A stretch of DNA of 64,000 bases from Pseudonocardia sp. SCN 73-27 (GCA_001725415.1 MEGH01000003.1:166185-230184), one strand, 5' to 3'. Shown: positions 1-8,905, counted from the first letter of the stretch. Made by a program: numbers and translations. Notes: a model not told the origin generated them from the sequence alone.

Positions 1-702
1 GGCGGACGTGGGTTGGGCGAGATGATCGCGCGCGGTTTTGTCGAGCGCGGCGCCCTGGTCCACATCGTCGGCAGGGATGCGGACCGGCTCGCTGCGACAG
101 CCGAACGCCTCGCCGCACTCGGCAGCTGTCGCGCGATCGCTGCCGATCTCGCGACCCCGGCGGGCATGGACGAGGTGGCCGCCGCACTCGCTGCCGAGGA
201 GCGGGTGCATGTCCTGGTCAACAACGCCGGGGCGAACGCACGCGGAGAGGTCGACACGTACCCGGAGTCGGCCTTCGACGATCTCTTCGCTGTGAACGTC
301 AAACCCGTTTTCGGTCTGGTACAGCGCTTGCTGCCCGCACTTCGCGCTGCCGCGACGCCCGACGAGCCAGCACGCGTCATCAACATCGGCTCGGTCGTCG
401 GGCTCAAGCCGTCCGGTCGCGGCTTCGCCTACTCGACGACGAAAGCAGCCGTCCATGCGTTGACCCAGCACCTCGCCCTGGTTCTCGGCCCCGAGTCGAT
501 CACGGTCAATGCGATCGCGCCCGGACCGTTCGAGACCGACCTGATGGCCGGCCGGATGGCTCCGATCGTCGAGCGCACCGCGCTGAGGCGAGCGGGTACC
601 GATGCCGACCTGATCGGCACGGCCGTCTTCCTGTCGTCACGAGCCGGCGCGTTCGTCCACGGTGTCGTCCTCCCCGTCGACGGAGGCCTGGCGATCGCGT
701 GA
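1..702 (+). CDS. SDR-family oxidoreductase, 5'-truncated by the window edge
   Basis: NAD(P)-dependent short-chain dehydrogenase/reductase. The frame is open from base 1 and the first codons read GGRGLGE, the end of the glycine-rich cofactor loop, so roughly 15-20 residues lie upstream of the window. VNNAG is near codon 74, the catalytic YSTTK near codon 144, and the C-terminus ends in the family-typical VDGG. It converges on the minus-strand catabolic operon that ends at 919 and may belong to another transcription unit entering from the left. The substrate cannot be read from sequence. The 216 bases that follow hold no convincing gene. Confidence 0.9.
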   Translation, partial: GGRGLGEMIARGFVERGALVHIVGRDADRLAATAERLAALGSCRAIAADLATPAGMDEVAAALAAEERVHVLVNNAGANARGEVDTYPESAFDDLFAVNVKPVFGLVQRLLPALRAAATPDEPARVINIGSVVGLKPSGRGFAYSTTKAAVHALTQHLALVLGPESITVNAIAPGPFETDLMAGRMAPIVERTALRRAGTDADLIGTAVFLSSRAGAFVHGVVLPVDGGLAIA

Positions 703-918
703 CCAACCGGCGACCCCGGCGTCATGCCGGCGGCCTGCGGGGCGCGAGCCCGTGGCCCAGTTGGAAACGGCCTTTCCGCGGCTGCCGGATGCCTGCTGGT
801 AGGCCGGCGGCCGGTCGATCCAGGGCGGTGTCGCGCCAGGCCGGCTCCCTCGTGACGCCGGGCCGCACCCCACCGGCTGGGTGGACCGGGGGGCGGGCCC
901 GTCCTTCACGCTGCCGGA

Positions 919-1917
919 TCACCCCAGGGGGAAGACCTTCTGAGCGTTCCCCGACAGCACGGCTGCCTTCTCGTCATCAGACAGGAAGTCGAATCCTTCG
1001 ATGACAGGCCGGATGTCGTCGAAGTCCCGACCGGTTGCCGGGTCCGGCGCAGTGCCGCTCCCCGGGCGTTCGGTGCCGAACAGGCACCTGTCTGCGCCGA
1101 CCGTGCGCAGCAGCAACTCCAGCGACAACGGACTGTGCAGCACGGTGTCGAACCACAGCCGTCGAAGGCTCTCGTCGAAGGTCTCGTTGAGTCGCTGGCC
1201 CTTGTTGAGATTCGGGTGCGCACGCGCCGCGCGCCAACGGCCGATCTGATAGGGAACCGAACCGCCGCCGTGCGCCACGATCAGCTTCAGCTCCGGGTAA
1301 CGGATGAAGACCTCGGAGTTGAGCAGCGACAGGATGGCGATGCTTTCCTCGGTCACGAAGTGCTCACTGTAGGTTTCGCGGCCGTTGCGGCATGCCCCGG
1401 AGTGGATCAGCGCCGGGATACCGAGCTCGATCAGTGCCTCGTACACCGGATACCAGAAAGGGTCGCCCAGGGGTGGAACGGTGCCGATGCCCTCTGCCGG
1501 ATCGGGGTTCAGGACCGCGCCGACGGAGCCGAGGTCGGTGACGGTCTTGCGCAGGTTGTCCGCCCAGTCCTGCGGGGTCAGCTCGAGGGACTGGGGCATG
1601 GCCGCCACCCCGGCGAGGCGACCCGGGAACTGGGCCACCTGCCTGGCGATCGCATCGTTCACCGCGGCAGTCCACCACTCCACGACTCGGGCCGGCGTCG
1701 CCGAGTGAGCGGTGTGGTACGGCCTGGGCGAGATCAGCTGGACATCGGTGCCGACCCCGTCCATCACCGCGATCGTCCGGTCCCCGAAATCCTTGAGACG
1801 GGAGTCGGTCAGACCGGCACCGTTGTGACCGTGCGCACCGCCCGAGCACATCAATTGGGCCTGGTAGGCGTACAGCTCCGCCGGTGCGTTGACGTGGGCG
1901 TGCGCGTCGATGATCAT
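919..1917 (-). CDS. Amidohydrolase, LigJ/ACMSD-like (4-oxalomesaconate hydratase-like)
   Basis: 332 residues, amidohydrolase_2 family. The start at 1917 is set by the N-terminus MIIDAHAH (metal-binding HxH) and a Shine-Dalgarno AGGAG just upstream; it overlaps the stop of the preceding gene as ATGA. It resembles LigJ, the 4-oxalomesaconate hydratase of protocatechuate 4,5-cleavage: NPDP near residue 140, HGGGSVPYQIGR in the second half, FDTVLHSPLSLELL, then LFGTERPGSG and a TGRDFDD segment close to the C-terminus. LigJ adds water to a ring-fission product before aldol cleavage, which fits the RraA-type aldolase genes upstream. A related decarboxylase role is possible. Last gene of the 12-gene operon; a paralogue lies at 10,084-11,178. 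Confidence 0.85.
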   Translation of the reverse strand: MIIDAHAHVNAPAELYAYQAQLMCSGGAHGHNGAGLTDSRLKDFGDRTIAVMDGVGTDVQLISPRPYHTAHSATPARVVEWWTAAVNDAIARQVAQFPGRLAGVAAMPQSLELTPQDWADNLRKTVTDLGSVGAVLNPDPAEGIGTVPPLGDPFWYPVYEALIELGIPALIHSGACRNGRETYSEHFVTEESIAILSLLNSEVFIRYPELKLIVAHGGGSVPYQIGRWRAARAHPNLNKGQRLNETFDESLRRLWFDTVLHSPLSLELLLRTVGADRCLFGTERPGSGTAPDPATGRDFDDIRPVIEGFDFLSDDEKAAVLSGNAQKVFPLG

Positions 1918-3050
1918 CTTGTCTCCTGAGGGGATGAGGCCGGAAGGCCGACCTGATGGCGGAGGACGACCGGCCCACCCGTAACGGCTGATCGCCGCAC
2001 GGCCAGACACAGCTCCAGGGTCGCGACCCCCCACTCGCCCGAGTACGCGATCGAGGGCTCGCCGGTGAGGGCACGATCCAGTTGGTCGAGGACGGCGGCC
2101 CAGCCCGAGGGCTCGGCGGTCACGTCGATCTCGGAAACCCCGTCGGCGTCGAGGACCAGCAGCCCACGAGGTGTCGTCTGCGCGCCACCGCGTTCGAACG
2201 TGGCCACCGTTCGGCCGAACATCGGCGCCGGGTTCGGCGGGGCACCACTGCCGGGCAGGACGAAATGATCGGTCAGCGGCCAGGACGGGGAGATGTCCAC
2301 CGTGCCCGTCTCGCCGACGCCCCATGACGACAGCCGGCTGTCGAACCCGCCGTTGCCCGAGTAGTAGGCAGAGGCCGAGGTCCCGCCGCCGAATATGATC
2401 TGGGCGCTGAACCCGAGCTCGTGTCCCGGGTCGCCGGGGCCGAACAGACTGCCCGCGACAGAGCGCGCATCGCCACCGCAGATCAGCCTCAGCATGTCGA
2501 ACTGGTGAGCGCCCTGACGGAGCAGCAACCCGTTGCCGGAGCTCAGATCGAGATCCTCGGGTGTTCGCCGGCGCTTGTGCCAGTCGGTGTGGCAGCTCGA
2601 TTCGACGCTCAGCAGCTGGCCGAGCGTGGCTTCGGTGACCAACCGGCGAAGTGCGCGGACCGGCGCGTCCAGCGCATGGGTCGCCCCGACGATCAGGACG
2701 ACCCCGGCAGCCCGCGTGGCATCGACGGCTTGTTGCGCAGTCTCCACGTCAGCAGCAAGCGGTTTCTCGCAGACGATGTGCTTCCCGGCCCGCGCGACGA
2801 CGATGACACCTTCGAGGTGGTGGCGTGTCGGGGTGGCGAGGTAGACGGCGCCCACAGCAGGGAGGGCGGCCAGCTCCTCGACGTCGCGGACCACGGCCGC
2901 GGTGGTGTCCCGCGCCGCTCTCTCCCGCGCCGCGGCGTCGCGGTCCGCGACGCCGACCAACTCGAACCGAGGATCGAGCGAGACCGCGTCGGCCATCAGA
3001 CGCCCCGCGACGCCCCATCCGGCGATCCCGACCCCGATGCGGGCGTTCAT
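1914..3050 (-). CDS. Gfo/Idh/MocA-family dehydrogenase (Pht4/LigC-like role proposed)
   Basis: 378 residues. N-terminal Rossmann fold with GIAGWGVAGRL at residues 8-18, then the family motif CEKPLA and a C-terminal GFO_IDH_MocA beta-sheet domain. Start ATG at 3050 overlaps the upstream stop (ATGA), and its own stop overlaps the next start, so it is translationally coupled on both sides. Family members in aromatic catabolism include cis-dihydrodiol dehydrogenases of phthalate pathways and LigC, which oxidises the semialdehyde from protocatechuate 4,5-cleavage. Either step would fit between the Rieske/LigB enzymes and the LigJ-like hydratase of this operon; sequence alone does not decide. Confidence 0.85.
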   Translation of the reverse strand: MNARIGVGIAGWGVAGRLMADAVSLDPRFELVGVADRDAAARERAARDTTAAVVRDVEELAALPAVGAVYLATPTRHHLEGVIVVARAGKHIVCEKPLAADVETAQQAVDATRAAGVVLIVGATHALDAPVRALRRLVTEATLGQLLSVESSCHTDWHKRRRTPEDLDLSSGNGLLLRQGAHQFDMLRLICGGDARSVAGSLFGPGDPGHELGFSAQIIFGGGTSASAYYSGNGGFDSRLSSWGVGETGTVDISPSWPLTDHFVLPGSGAPPNPAPMFGRTVATFERGGAQTTPRGLLVLDADGVSEIDVTAEPSGWAAVLDQLDRALTGEPSIAYSGEWGVATLELCLAVRRSAVTGGPVVLRHQVGLPASSPQETR

Positions 3051-3676
3051 GCGAAGCCGTAGATGTCGAGCGTCGACTCGCCGGCTGCGATCCGCTCCAG
3101 GATCCCGCGTTCCGAGTCCATCCGCTGGGCGGCGCGGTCGCCGACGGCTGCCGCCTCGTCCTGGGCGACGATCACCACTCCGTCGGCGTCTCCGACAACC
3201 ACGTCGCCGGTGTGGACCTCGACTCCACCGACCGTGACAGGCTCGGCAGTACCGCCACCGGCTGGGTCCTTCGCCGTACCCCGCACGCAGAGCCCGCGTG
3301 CGAAGACGGGGAACCCGAGTTCGACCAGTTCGCGACGGTCGCGCACGGACCCGTCGATCACCAGCCCGAGCACTCCCCGCACCCGCGCTGCGGACGCGAG
3401 GATTTCTCCCCAGTAGCCGTAACCCTGTCCGGTGCGGACGCCGCTCACCTCGGCGACGAGGACATCGCCCGGAGAAGCCTCGTAGACCGCGCGATGCAGC
3501 CAGATGTTGTGCCCCTCCGTGAGGCGCACCGTGAAAGCCCGACCGCACAGCCGTGCCGCCGAGTCGAGAGGACGCACCCCCGGGTCCACGACCGTCGCTC
3601 CCGATTCGAGGAGCGTAGCGGCGCTGAACGCGGACACGGCCTCGACCTGCGCCGCCACCGTTGGGGGGGTGCTCAT
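3047..3676 (-). CDS. RraA-family aldolase/decarboxylase, copy 3
   Basis: 209 residues, the typical length for the RraA-like fold (4-hydroxy-4-methyl-2-oxoglutarate / 4-carboxy-4-hydroxy-2-oxoadipate aldolases, often misnamed dimethylmenaquinone methyltransferase). It shows the family signature G-x-I-D-G-x-x-R as LVIDGSVRDRREL and a C-terminal GDVVVGDADGVVI metal-binding-region motif. Start at 3676 overlaps the stop of copy 2 and its stop overlaps the dehydrogenase start. Such aldolases give pyruvate plus oxaloacetate or another pyruvate at the end of protocatechuate/gallate meta-cleavage. It is one of three tandem, clearly divergent copies. Confidence 0.88.
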   Translation of the reverse strand: MSTPPTVAAQVEAVSAFSAATLLESGATVVDPGVRPLDSAARLCGRAFTVRLTEGHNIWLHRAVYEASPGDVLVAEVSGVRTGQGYGYWGEILASAARVRGVLGLVIDGSVRDRRELVELGFPVFARGLCVRGTAKDPAGGGTAEPVTVGGVEVHTGDVVVGDADGVVIVAQDEAAAVGDRAAQRMDSERGILERIAAGESTLDIYGFA

Positions 3677-4338
3677 CGCGCTGCCGTCTGGAGCTGGTGG
3701 TATCCGAGGCGGCGCCGCACCTCGTCGAGGCGCTCACCCGTGGCGGCCGCTTCGCGGATGGCGGTCTCAGCGTCCTCGATCGCGATCGCGACCGCGAGCA
3801 CCTCCTCGGCCTCCCCTGCTGCAATCACCACGACCCCGTCCGCGTCGCCCAGGACCAGGTCGCCTGGATGCACGGTCACCGAGCCCAGCGTCACCGGCAC
3901 CTGCGTCGCGGACAGCCGCACCCGGTCCTTGCCGGTCTGCATGTTCCGGCCCCGGGCCAGCACCGGGTAGCGGAACTCGAGACTGGCGGCGACGTCCCGG
4001 CAGACACCGTGCAGGACCGTCCCCGAGATCCCGCGACGGCTGGCGACCGACGTCAGGATGTCTCCCCAGATCGTGCAGTCCAGCCGGCCGTCGTTGCTCA
4101 GAACCACGACCGAGCCCGGGTCCACGTCGTCGATGAAGTCGCCGACGGTTCCGCCCTGCTCGTCGACAGGTTCGTACTGCCCGGTGTAGGCCGGGCCGCA
4201 GACCCGGAAGGACGGGTCGAACGGGATGATGCCCGGCACCGCTCCTGCACGTCCCAGCTTGTCGAGCGCGTCGGACACCGCTGCCGTCGTGAGGCCGGAC
4301 AGCTGGTCGACCGCCTTCTTCGTCGCCTCAGCGTCCAT
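3673..4338 (-). CDS. RraA-family aldolase/decarboxylase, copy 2
   Basis: 221 residues, middle member of the RraA triplet. Family hallmarks are VSDALDKLG near the N-terminus, GTVLHGVCRDVAASLE in place of the usual G-x-I-D-G-x-x-R loop (Ile-Asp replaced by Leu-His), and GDLVLGDADGVVVIAA. The VLHG substitution in the substrate/metal loop is unusual and may mean altered specificity or a structural role. Its start overlaps the end of copy 1 by 11 bases, and its stop overlaps copy 3 (ATGA). Proposed role is aldol cleavage or oxaloacetate decarboxylation of the ring-fission product. Confidence 0.87.
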   Translation of the reverse strand: MDAEATKKAVDQLSGLTTAAVSDALDKLGRAGAVPGIIPFDPSFRVCGPAYTGQYEPVDEQGGTVGDFIDDVDPGSVVVLSNDGRLDCTIWGDILTSVASRRGISGTVLHGVCRDVAASLEFRYPVLARGRNMQTGKDRVRLSATQVPVTLGSVTVHPGDLVLGDADGVVVIAAGEAEEVLAVAIAIEDAETAIREAAATGERLDEVRRRLGYHQLQTAAR

Positions 4339-4990
4339 GGAGCATCTCCTCGTAGTTGCGGCCGAACACGACGGCCAGGGAGTCGCCGTTCTCCAGACCC
4401 CGCACCATCGCAGCCTCCTTGTCCGCCAGCGACTCCGCTACCGACAGCACTTCGTCGACCCGGTCCGACGGCACGACCACAGCACCCGTGCCGTCGGCGA
4501 GGACGAAGTCCCCGGTACGCACGGCGAGCCCGCCGACCCGAATCGGCTCTCCGACGGTGTCCTCGACGAACCGGCCGCGGGCGGTGAATGGCACCACTGC
4601 GCGAGCGGAGACCGGAAGGCCGAGCTCGCGGATCTCGTCGACATCCCTGCACGCGCCGTCGATCAGGACCCCTCCCAGCTCCCGCAACGTCGCCGCCCGC
4701 GCCAACAGGCCGCCCCAACTCGCGGAGGCAGGTCGCCCTTCGGTCTGCTGCTCGACGCAGATCACCTCTCCCGGCAGCGCCCTGTCCAGCGCCTGCGCAC
4801 CGAGATGGCGGGTCGACGTCCGACCGTCGGCAGGCACCGTTCGCATGGTGATCGCGCGCCCGGCGAGGCGGCTTCCCTCCCATATCGGCAGGATTCCGGC
4901 CACCGCGCCGGCCAGCCCCAGAGAGTCCAGCGCGTCGGAGACCATGCAGGAGTCCAGCGCGAGCAGACGGTCTCGCGTCGTCTCGCTCAT
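4328..4990 (-). CDS. RraA-family aldolase/decarboxylase, copy 1
   Basis: 220 residues. The start ATG at 4990 (MSETTRD) overlaps the stop of the dioxygenase gene as ATGA. It has VSDALDSLG, the canonical loop GGVLIDGACRDVDEI with the Asp/Arg pair expected for divalent-metal and enolate stabilisation, and GDFVLADGTGAVVV, where the usual GDADG is changed to ADGTG. It directly follows the extradiol dioxygenase, as expected for a meta-cleavage lower-pathway aldolase. The three copies differ at catalytic-loop residues, so a division of labour or heteromeric assembly is conceivable. Confidence 0.88.
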   Translation of the reverse strand: MSETTRDRLLALDSCMVSDALDSLGLAGAVAGILPIWEGSRLAGRAITMRTVPADGRTSTRHLGAQALDRALPGEVICVEQQTEGRPASASWGGLLARAATLRELGGVLIDGACRDVDEIRELGLPVSARAVVPFTARGRFVEDTVGEPIRVGGLAVRTGDFVLADGTGAVVVPSDRVDEVLSVAESLADKEAAMVRGLENGDSLAVVFGRNYEEMLHGR

Positions 4991-5958
4991 TCCGGCCTCG
5001 CCCAGGTGAAAAAGCCCATCCCACAGCCCGAACCCGCAGTCGAGCGGTAGGCCGGAACGTAGTCGACGACCTTGCCGGGGATGTCCTTCATCGCGGCGCC
5101 CACCGCGACCCAGTTCCGCAGTTCCGAGCTGCCTTCGGTGAGGCCGGCGTAGGGCAGAGCCGCCAGGTCGTCGTCGTCCTGACGCTCCAGCGCCCGCAGG
5201 ACCCGGCGGTCCAGCTCCTCGTCGATGATCGGGTGGGTCATCCCACCCGAGGCGATCAATGCGACCCGCAGGTCCGAGTCCCATGAGTCGATCGCGGACC
5301 GCAGCCCCCGGCCGAGCCCGACGCAGCGGCGTGGGGTCGGCTGGTTGGGCGGATAGTAAGTGTTGAGCATGATCGGAACCAGCGGGATGCGGGGGTGGCC
5401 CTCGAGCAACCGCCGATACACGAAGGTGAACGCGTGCCCCAATGAGCGGTCCTGGGGCTGCTCCGTGAACTGCCCGACGTCGAACTCGTCCTCGATCAGG
5501 CTCTCGACGAGGTGACGGCCCAGCTCGGGATGCGTGACGTAGGTATCGGTGTCGTCGGCGTGGTAGTAGCGGTAGGCGGACTCCATGGTGGGCGGGTAAC
5601 TCTCGGCGCCCGGCGGACGGTCGTCGAGTGAGGCCCCCCAGAAGATCGCCATCGCCGGCATGATGTCGTCGAGGAAGAGTTCGCGCTGGTCGTCGCCGAT
5701 GACCACGAGCACGTCAGGACGCAGCGCCAGCAGCGCGTCCCGGGACTCCTCCAGTGCGTGTTGACACGCCTCGTACCGGGCCGCCAGCACAGGCGGGACC
5801 AACTCGGTCTCGAGGTCGTCGACCTCTCGCGAGGACGGGATGACGTCAAGCTCGGCGAGACGGGGCTGCTCCAGGTCGCCGTGCGCTCGCCAGCCGCCCG
5901 GCTCGATCGAGAGCTGGGGGCTGTGCGACACGGCGACCCCACCCACGAGTAGCGCCAT
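4987..5958 (-). CDS. LigB-type class III extradiol ring-cleavage dioxygenase
   Basis: 323 residues, LigB superfamily. Residues 11-13 are SHS, with His12 at the position of the first Fe(II)-ligand histidine of LigB; a second candidate His is at 67 and ASGGMTHPIIDEELD supplies the C-terminal region with acidic residues. The catalyst would split an ortho-dihydroxylated aromatic acid next to a hydroxyl using O2. No separate LigA-like alpha subunit is visible in the window and the protein lacks a fused LigA domain, unlike gallate dioxygenase. It starts 1 base after the decarboxylase stop and overlaps RraA copy 1. Confidence 0.85.
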   Translation of the reverse strand: MALLVGGVAVSHSPQLSIEPGGWRAHGDLEQPRLAELDVIPSSREVDDLETELVPPVLAARYEACQHALEESRDALLALRPDVLVVIGDDQRELFLDDIMPAMAIFWGASLDDRPPGAESYPPTMESAYRYYHADDTDTYVTHPELGRHLVESLIEDEFDVGQFTEQPQDRSLGHAFTFVYRRLLEGHPRIPLVPIMLNTYYPPNQPTPRRCVGLGRGLRSAIDSWDSDLRVALIASGGMTHPIIDEELDRRVLRALERQDDDDLAALPYAGLTEGSSELRNWVAVGAAMKDIPGKVVDYVPAYRSTAGSGCGMGFFTWARPE

Positions 5959-5959
5959 C

Positions 5960-6733
5960 TCAAGTCCTCCTCAGGACGTCCGCGCGGTCGCCGAGGGCGA
6001 GGCGGTAATGGTCGAAGGTCCATTCGGCGTAGACCCGGGAGCCGTGCTGGTTGTTCACGAAACCGCCGACCTCCTTGATCTCGTGTTCGTCGAGCTCGAT
6101 CGGGCGCGCGCCGGGCACGGAGTGCAGGCCCAGCGTCAGATCGGCGAGGGCCTCGAGCTTGATTGCACGCACGGTGGCTTCCTGGACGCTCGCACCGACC
6201 GCCACGACGCCGTGGCCCCGCAGCATGCAGGCGTCGGTGTCACCGAGGGTTGCGACGACCTGCTGGCCGAGGTCGGCGGTGCTGATCAGCACGGAGTTGT
6301 CGAACACCGGGACGCCGCGGACCGTGAGTTCCAGCATCCCCGGGTCGTAAGCCCCGACCACCGGACGTAGGGGCAGCGCGAGGATTCCGCAGATGAGCGA
6401 CGAGCGCGGGTGACCGTGCACCACGGAACTGGTCCCGGGACGGGCACGATAGATCTCCGAATGGATCGGCCACTCTCCCGGGAGAATGTAACCGCCCTCG
6501 AGATCGTCATTGGTCGTTTCGAGGTTCACCCGCTTGACGTCGTCGGAGACGGTGAACTCGACCCCCGGGTCCTGCGGCGGGCGGCAACGGACGACGAACT
6601 CGTCGGTTCCCGGGATTCGGGCGCTCACGTGCCCGGTGATCTCCCGGACGCAGCCGGTCCTGGCGAGAATCCGGCACGAGAGAGCGACGAGCTTGCGCAG
6701 CTCCTCGACCTGGGCGTCAGCGCTGCCGCTCAT
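5960..6733 (-). CDS. Class II aldolase/adducin-family protein, likely aromatic decarboxylase
   Basis: 257 residues with the class II aldolase zinc site: HGHPRSS near residue 103, an acidic residue in the IHSEIYRARPG segment, and LRGHGVVAVG near residue 169. In Gram-positive phthalate pathways a protein of this family decarboxylates dihydroxyphthalate to protocatechuate. Beside a phthalate-type Rieske oxygenase and a LigB dioxygenase that is the most economical reading, although a genuine aldolase is not excluded. Start 6733 overlaps the stop of the acyl-CoA synthetase gene (ATGA), so it is translationally coupled. Confidence 0.83.
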   Translation of the reverse strand: MSGSADAQVEELRKLVALSCRILARTGCVREITGHVSARIPGTDEFVVRCRPPQDPGVEFTVSDDVKRVNLETTNDDLEGGYILPGEWPIHSEIYRARPGTSSVVHGHPRSSLICGILALPLRPVVGAYDPGMLELTVRGVPVFDNSVLISTADLGQQVVATLGDTDACMLRGHGVVAVGASVQEATVRAIKLEALADLTLGLHSVPGARPIELDEHEIKEVGGFVNNQHGSRVYAEWTFDHYRLALGDRADVLRRT

Positions 6734-8892
6734 TCGTCCTCCCCGTTCGGGTCCGCCTCGTGACCGGCCGGACCCCGCTCGACCAGTGCCGCAGCGACCT
6801 CGGCCATGTCGGCCGGCTCGGCGAACACCCGCAGGCCATTCCGCGCGAGGACCGCCATACCGTCCTCTGCGGCCGCGCGGGCAACGAGCCAGGACACCAG
6901 CACCGGGACATCCGACCGCGCAACGGCATCGACGATCTCCGAGGCCACGCGGACAGCCTCGTCCCCGGTGATGCTCGTGAGCACCACACAGACCAGGTCC
7001 ACTCCGGGGTCACCGGCTACCGCCGTCACCACCTGACGCAGGGCTCCCGGCGTGAACGCACCCTCCGCGGTGACGTCGAGCGGGTTGTCGACGTGCGCGA
7101 ATGAGGGCAGCACGTCAGCGACAGACGTCACGGTGTCGGCTCCGAGCCGGGCGACCTCGACGCCGCTACCGGACAGAAGATCCGCGGTTGCGCTGCCCGC
7201 GCCGCCCGATGTGGTGACCACCGCGGCCCGGTTTCCCCGGGGCACCGAGGTGTTGCCGAGCGTCCAGGCCGTGGCGAGCAGGGAAGACATCCGGTCGACC
7301 CGGATCGCGCCCTCCTGCCGCAGCACTGTGCGGTAGACCTCCTCGCTCCCGGCGAGTGCCCCGGAGTGCGACGCAACCGCACGGCGCCCGACGTCGGTCG
7401 TCCCGGTCTTGAACACCACCACCGGCTTGCCGGCGTCCCGAGCCGCGCTGAGTGCGGCCCGGAACCGCTGACCGTCCGGCACGCCTTCCAGGAAGATCGC
7501 CAGTGCCGCGGTGGACTTTCGGGCTGCGTAGTACGACAGGTAGTCCGCCACGTCGAGCGTCGCCTGGTTACCGACGGTGACCCAGTCCCCGATCCCGTAT
7601 CCCTCGGCCAGCTCCCGGGAGACAAGGCTGCCGGCGACCGCACCGCTCTGCGCGATGAGGGTGGTGCCGGCCGGGACCAGACCGGCCACATCGACGGCCT
7701 GGCTGAAGGTCGCGGCCATCGGAAGGTGCGCGTTGACCAGACCAATCGTGTTGGGCCCGCACAGAACGGTCGACGAGCCCGCGACGGCCTCCCGCAGGTC
7801 CGCTTCGAGGGCCTTCCCGCCAGGGCCGGCCTCGCCGAACCCCGAGGCGAACACGATCACAGCAGGGACACCCAGCCGGACGCAGTCACGGACCGCCTCG
7901 ACGCTCGCAGCGGCCGGGAGCGATACGCAGACCAGATCGGGTACGTGGGGCAGGTCGGTGAGCGACAGGTAGGTCGGCAGCCCACCGATCTCGCCCCCGG
8001 ACGGGTTGACCGGGTAGACCTCGCCGGGGAATGCGTGGTCGACCAACGACCGCAGGATGCGCCCGCCAGGGCGGGTCGGCGTTCGTGACGCTCCGACGAC
8101 TGCGACGCTGCGAGGCTCGACAAGTGCAGAGAGTTCCGGTGGGGGGCCGGACGGTGCGGCGTCGGCAACCGGCCGCACACGCCCGGCCGCGTCGAGCACG
8201 ACGCAGCTGCCGTCCGCCAGTACACGGACGGGGTTGAGGTCCAGCTCCGCCAGCTCTGGCACCAGTGTCACCATGTCACCCACGGCTGCGACAAGTTCGC
8301 AGAACGCGGTGGTGTCCACCGCGGCAGCACCGCGGAAGCCGTCGAGCAGGGGCGCGCTCCTCAGCGACGAGAGCATCGCGGCGACGTCGGCAGGCGTCAA
8401 CGGAGGCAGGCGGCGTGCGACGTCGCGGAACAGCTCCACAGTCGTCCCGCCGAGGCCGACGACCAGCATCGGACCGAAAACGGCGTCGCGGTCACTGCCC
8501 AGGAACAGGTCCACCCCCGGCGGTGCCATCGGCTGGACGACGACGACGCCGTCCGTCAGGTTGTGCCCGACAAGGCGTGTGGTGAGCCGGTCGTAGGCCG
8601 CGGACGCCTCCCCGGCCGAGGTCACGCCGAGTTCGACGAGGCCGAGCTCTGTCTTGTGCAGCGCACCGTCGGACACCGCTTTGAGGACTACGGCTGCGCC
8701 GGCGCCCAGGGTCTCCTCGGCTGCGGCGGCCGCTTCCACACCGGATCCGACGATGGTGCTCCGCACGAACGGCAGCTCCAGCGGCGCCAGGAGCGCCCGC
8801 ATCGAGTTCTCGCCGAGCTGAGCGGTGCCGAGCCTCGTTGCGTGTTCGCGAATGCCGGCCGGCACCGGGCCGTCGTCGAGCAGAACCTTCAT
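6730..8892 (-). CDS. NDP-forming acyl-CoA synthetase, fused, ATP-grasp domain first
   Basis: 720 residues. An ATP-grasp (succinyl-CoA synthetase beta-like) domain occupies about residues 20-240 and is followed by a CoA-binding domain (VGAS at 266-269) and the flavodoxin-like ligase domains. The phospho-relay histidine is His509 in SHSGALAG. Many bacterial fused relatives have the CoA-binding half first; here the order is reversed. The enzyme would make an acyl-CoA and ADP+Pi from a carboxylate. It lies 13 bases downstream of an acyl-CoA dehydrogenase, suggesting activation then dehydrogenation of a side chain or ring-cleavage fragment. A GGAG Shine-Dalgarno precedes the ATG. Confidence 0.88.
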   Translation of the reverse strand: MKVLLDDGPVPAGIREHATRLGTAQLGENSMRALLAPLELPFVRSTIVGSGVEAAAAAEETLGAGAAVVLKAVSDGALHKTELGLVELGVTSAGEASAAYDRLTTRLVGHNLTDGVVVVQPMAPPGVDLFLGSDRDAVFGPMLVVGLGGTTVELFRDVARRLPPLTPADVAAMLSSLRSAPLLDGFRGAAAVDTTAFCELVAAVGDMVTLVPELAELDLNPVRVLADGSCVVLDAAGRVRPVADAAPSGPPPELSALVEPRSVAVVGASRTPTRPGGRILRSLVDHAFPGEVYPVNPSGGEIGGLPTYLSLTDLPHVPDLVCVSLPAAASVEAVRDCVRLGVPAVIVFASGFGEAGPGGKALEADLREAVAGSSTVLCGPNTIGLVNAHLPMAATFSQAVDVAGLVPAGTTLIAQSGAVAGSLVSRELAEGYGIGDWVTVGNQATLDVADYLSYYAARKSTAALAIFLEGVPDGQRFRAALSAARDAGKPVVVFKTGTTDVGRRAVASHSGALAGSEEVYRTVLRQEGAIRVDRMSSLLATAWTLGNTSVPRGNRAAVVTTSGGAGSATADLLSGSGVEVARLGADTVTSVADVLPSFAHVDNPLDVTAEGAFTPGALRQVVTAVAGDPGVDLVCVVLTSITGDEAVRVASEIVDAVARSDVPVLVSWLVARAAAEDGMAVLARNGLRVFAEPADMAEVAAALVERGPAGHEADPNGEDE

Positions 8893-8905
8893 CGGGACTC
8901 CACGT

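Noticed and set aside
3673-4338. RraA proteins as menaquinone methyltransferases or RNase E inhibitors
   Set aside because: The methyltransferase name is a known misannotation of this fold, and the catabolic neighbourhood favours aldolase function.
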